Source: Candidatus Nomurabacteria bacterium | GTDB taxonomy: Bacteria > Patescibacteriota > Minisyncoccia > Phycocordibacterales > UBA9973 | NCBI GenBank assembly: GCA_026395935.1 | Contig: JAPLXT010000027.1 | Location: forward strand, 1-5,636 | DNA: 5,636 bases | Reading direction: 5' to 3' | In this document: piece after piece, positions 5,067-5,636 of the stretch | How positions within the stretch are numbered: the stretch's first letter is position 1 | Layout: each line of letters starts with the position of its first letter | Position numbers and translations under genes: made by a program | The notes under the pieces: model-generated | What the model was told of the DNA's origin: nothing | The model's input: only the letters and a program-made list of their open reading frames with translations | The model's database searches: none

Positions 5067-5464
5067 GGGGATGATCGGCTTCGACGAGAGGAATCATCTT
5101 ATATATGCATGTAAAGTACTCAGGAATCTTTTAAAACTTCTTGGAAAAGACTAAGTGCAAACAAAGTCGCTAGAGCGATAGTATCGCCTTTTGCTTCGGC
5201 ATTCGGTATGCAATCCGCTTTCGCCCTCGCCTAATTTAGGTCTGAGCGATGTTCACTCTTTAGACATCCGATACAAAGAGTGGGCATAATTTATCGGGTT
5301 ACGATTTTACAAATGCTTGATGTAAAGTTCTACAATTTAAAGCTCGTTATTTACCTTTCTTGTATGCTCTCTAGGGTAAATGGTTAAAACAAAATGAACA
5401 TACTAAACATGTAGACTTCTATAAGATTCCCTCCCGCACGCGGGTTCGATTCCCGCCATCTCCA
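5067..5464 (+). ncRNA. ssrA: tmRNA (SsrA)
   Basis: tmRNA acts as both tRNA(Ala) and mRNA to rescue stalled ribosomes together with SmpB. The 5' end GGGGATG followed by ATCGGCTTCGACGAG is the family signature and pairs with CATCTCC (5457-5463) as a 7-bp acceptor stem with one G-U. The T arm GCGGG-TTCGATT-CCCGC is intact and the discriminator is A5464. CCA is not encoded (CAT follows). Helix P2 is visible: GGAATC...TTATA (5090-5103) with TATAAGATTCC (5420-5430), leaving 3 bases bulged. The resume site CTAAGT-GCA-AAC is close to that of E. coli. Sequence before the tag can form TCTTTT/AAAAGA, fitting pseudoknot 1. Length (398 nt) is normal and it is one-piece, not permuted. It is probably cotranscribed with smpB; a lone TATAAA at 5047-5052 has no -35. 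The minus-strand frame across its 3' end is spurious. Confidence 0.96.
5157..5234 (+). other. tmRNA tag-peptide reading frame
   Basis: Starting at the resume codon GCA (5157-5159), 25 codons run to TAA (5232-5234). The tag begins ANKVARAIVS, continues PFASAFGMQ and ends SAFALA. The start resembles the common AN- tags and the end resembles ALAA but stops at ALA. At 25 residues it is much longer than the 8-15 residues of most bacteria. It includes one ATA Ile codon. Confidence 0.85.
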
Positions 5465-5636
5465 CATAATGAGACTTCTTCGGCAAAATGCGCCGCGCGC
5501 TCGCGCGTGGTGACGTCGTGGAGGCAAACGGTTTCCGAATTGGGCTTTTGGATTAATGCGAATTCGGTGGGTGGGCAATGGGTGCATAAATGAGACGAGA
5601 CACGGATTATCTTTTTTAATATCTAAAAACTATATA
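5465..5636. other. GC-rich intergenic stretch after tmRNA, no gene supported
   Basis: Bases 5476-5596 are about 55% GC, against an AT-rich window. An imperfect direct repeat flanks it: CATAATGAGAC (5465-5475), which directly follows the tmRNA discriminator, and CATAAATGAGAC (5585-5596). Inside are an alternating CGCGCG-CT-CGCGCG palindrome, and CCGAATT (5535-5541) pairing with AATTCGG (5561-5567). A frame of 22 codons (MRRALARGDVVEANG...) is too short to support. No hairpin directly precedes the T-run at 5612-5617, so no terminator is called. Confidence 0.4.

Noticed and set aside
5487..5555. Short frame MRRALARGDVVEANG... in the GC-rich tail
   Set aside because: Only 22 codons, with no ribosome binding site or promoter; GC-rich sequence makes such frames by chance.
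5384..5587. Minus-strand frame of 67 codons containing RWRESNPRAGGN
   Set aside because: It is the antisense of the tmRNA T arm and 3' end; this peptide type is a well-known spurious translation of tRNA-like sequences.
1..5636. CRISPR array, insertion sequence or phage gene
   Set aside because: No regularly spaced repeats, transposase, integrase or phage protein is visible on either strand.

Overview
This AT-rich window has short intergenic regions, mostly no Shine-Dalgarno sequences ahead of its genes, and small proteins of unknown function next to compact housekeeping genes. That combination suggests a Patescibacteria/CPR genome, probably of the Parcubacteria type. This is an inference from gene style; there is no rRNA or other decisive marker here.

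Layout. At the left edge, a leftward two-gene unit (463..789, then an incomplete gene running off the window at base 1) is driven by a near-consensus TTGACA-18-TATAAT promoter. Diverging from it, a rightward promoter drives a small four-helix membrane protein (1051..1419) that ends in a bidirectional terminator. Next comes a GC-rich, hairpin-forming element (1500..1607) that overlaps the 3' end of a leftward tRNA. The tRNA anticodon is UAU, so it is a rare tRNA-Ile for AUA codons. A second rightward unit follows: a strong promoter, a long structured leader, a small secreted protein of unknown function (1960..2457) and a terminator shared with the convergent gene ftsH.

The right half is a protein quality-control cluster. 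ftsH (2579..4459, leftward) encodes the membrane AAA+ zinc protease. smpB (4615..5061, rightward) and ssrA/tmRNA (5067..5464) lie back to back only 5 nt apart. SmpB and tmRNA rescue stalled ribosomes and add a degradation tag, and in other bacteria FtsH is one of the proteases that destroys tagged proteins. The ftsH-smpB gap is filled by a palindromic REP-like repeat whose right arm supplies the only strong Shine-Dalgarno sequence in the window. ftsH itself appears to have a -10 box so close to its ATG that its mRNA would be nearly leaderless. The tmRNA encodes a long tag of about 25 residues ending in ALA.

The last 170 bases, after tmRNA, are unexpectedly GC-rich (about 55%) and hold no gene I can support; short direct repeats flank them. 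The most notable points are the UAU-anticodon tRNA-Ile with AUA-rich genes, the unusual tmRNA tag, the two repeat elements, and the two look-alike promoter/leader units that each express one orphan membrane or secreted protein.
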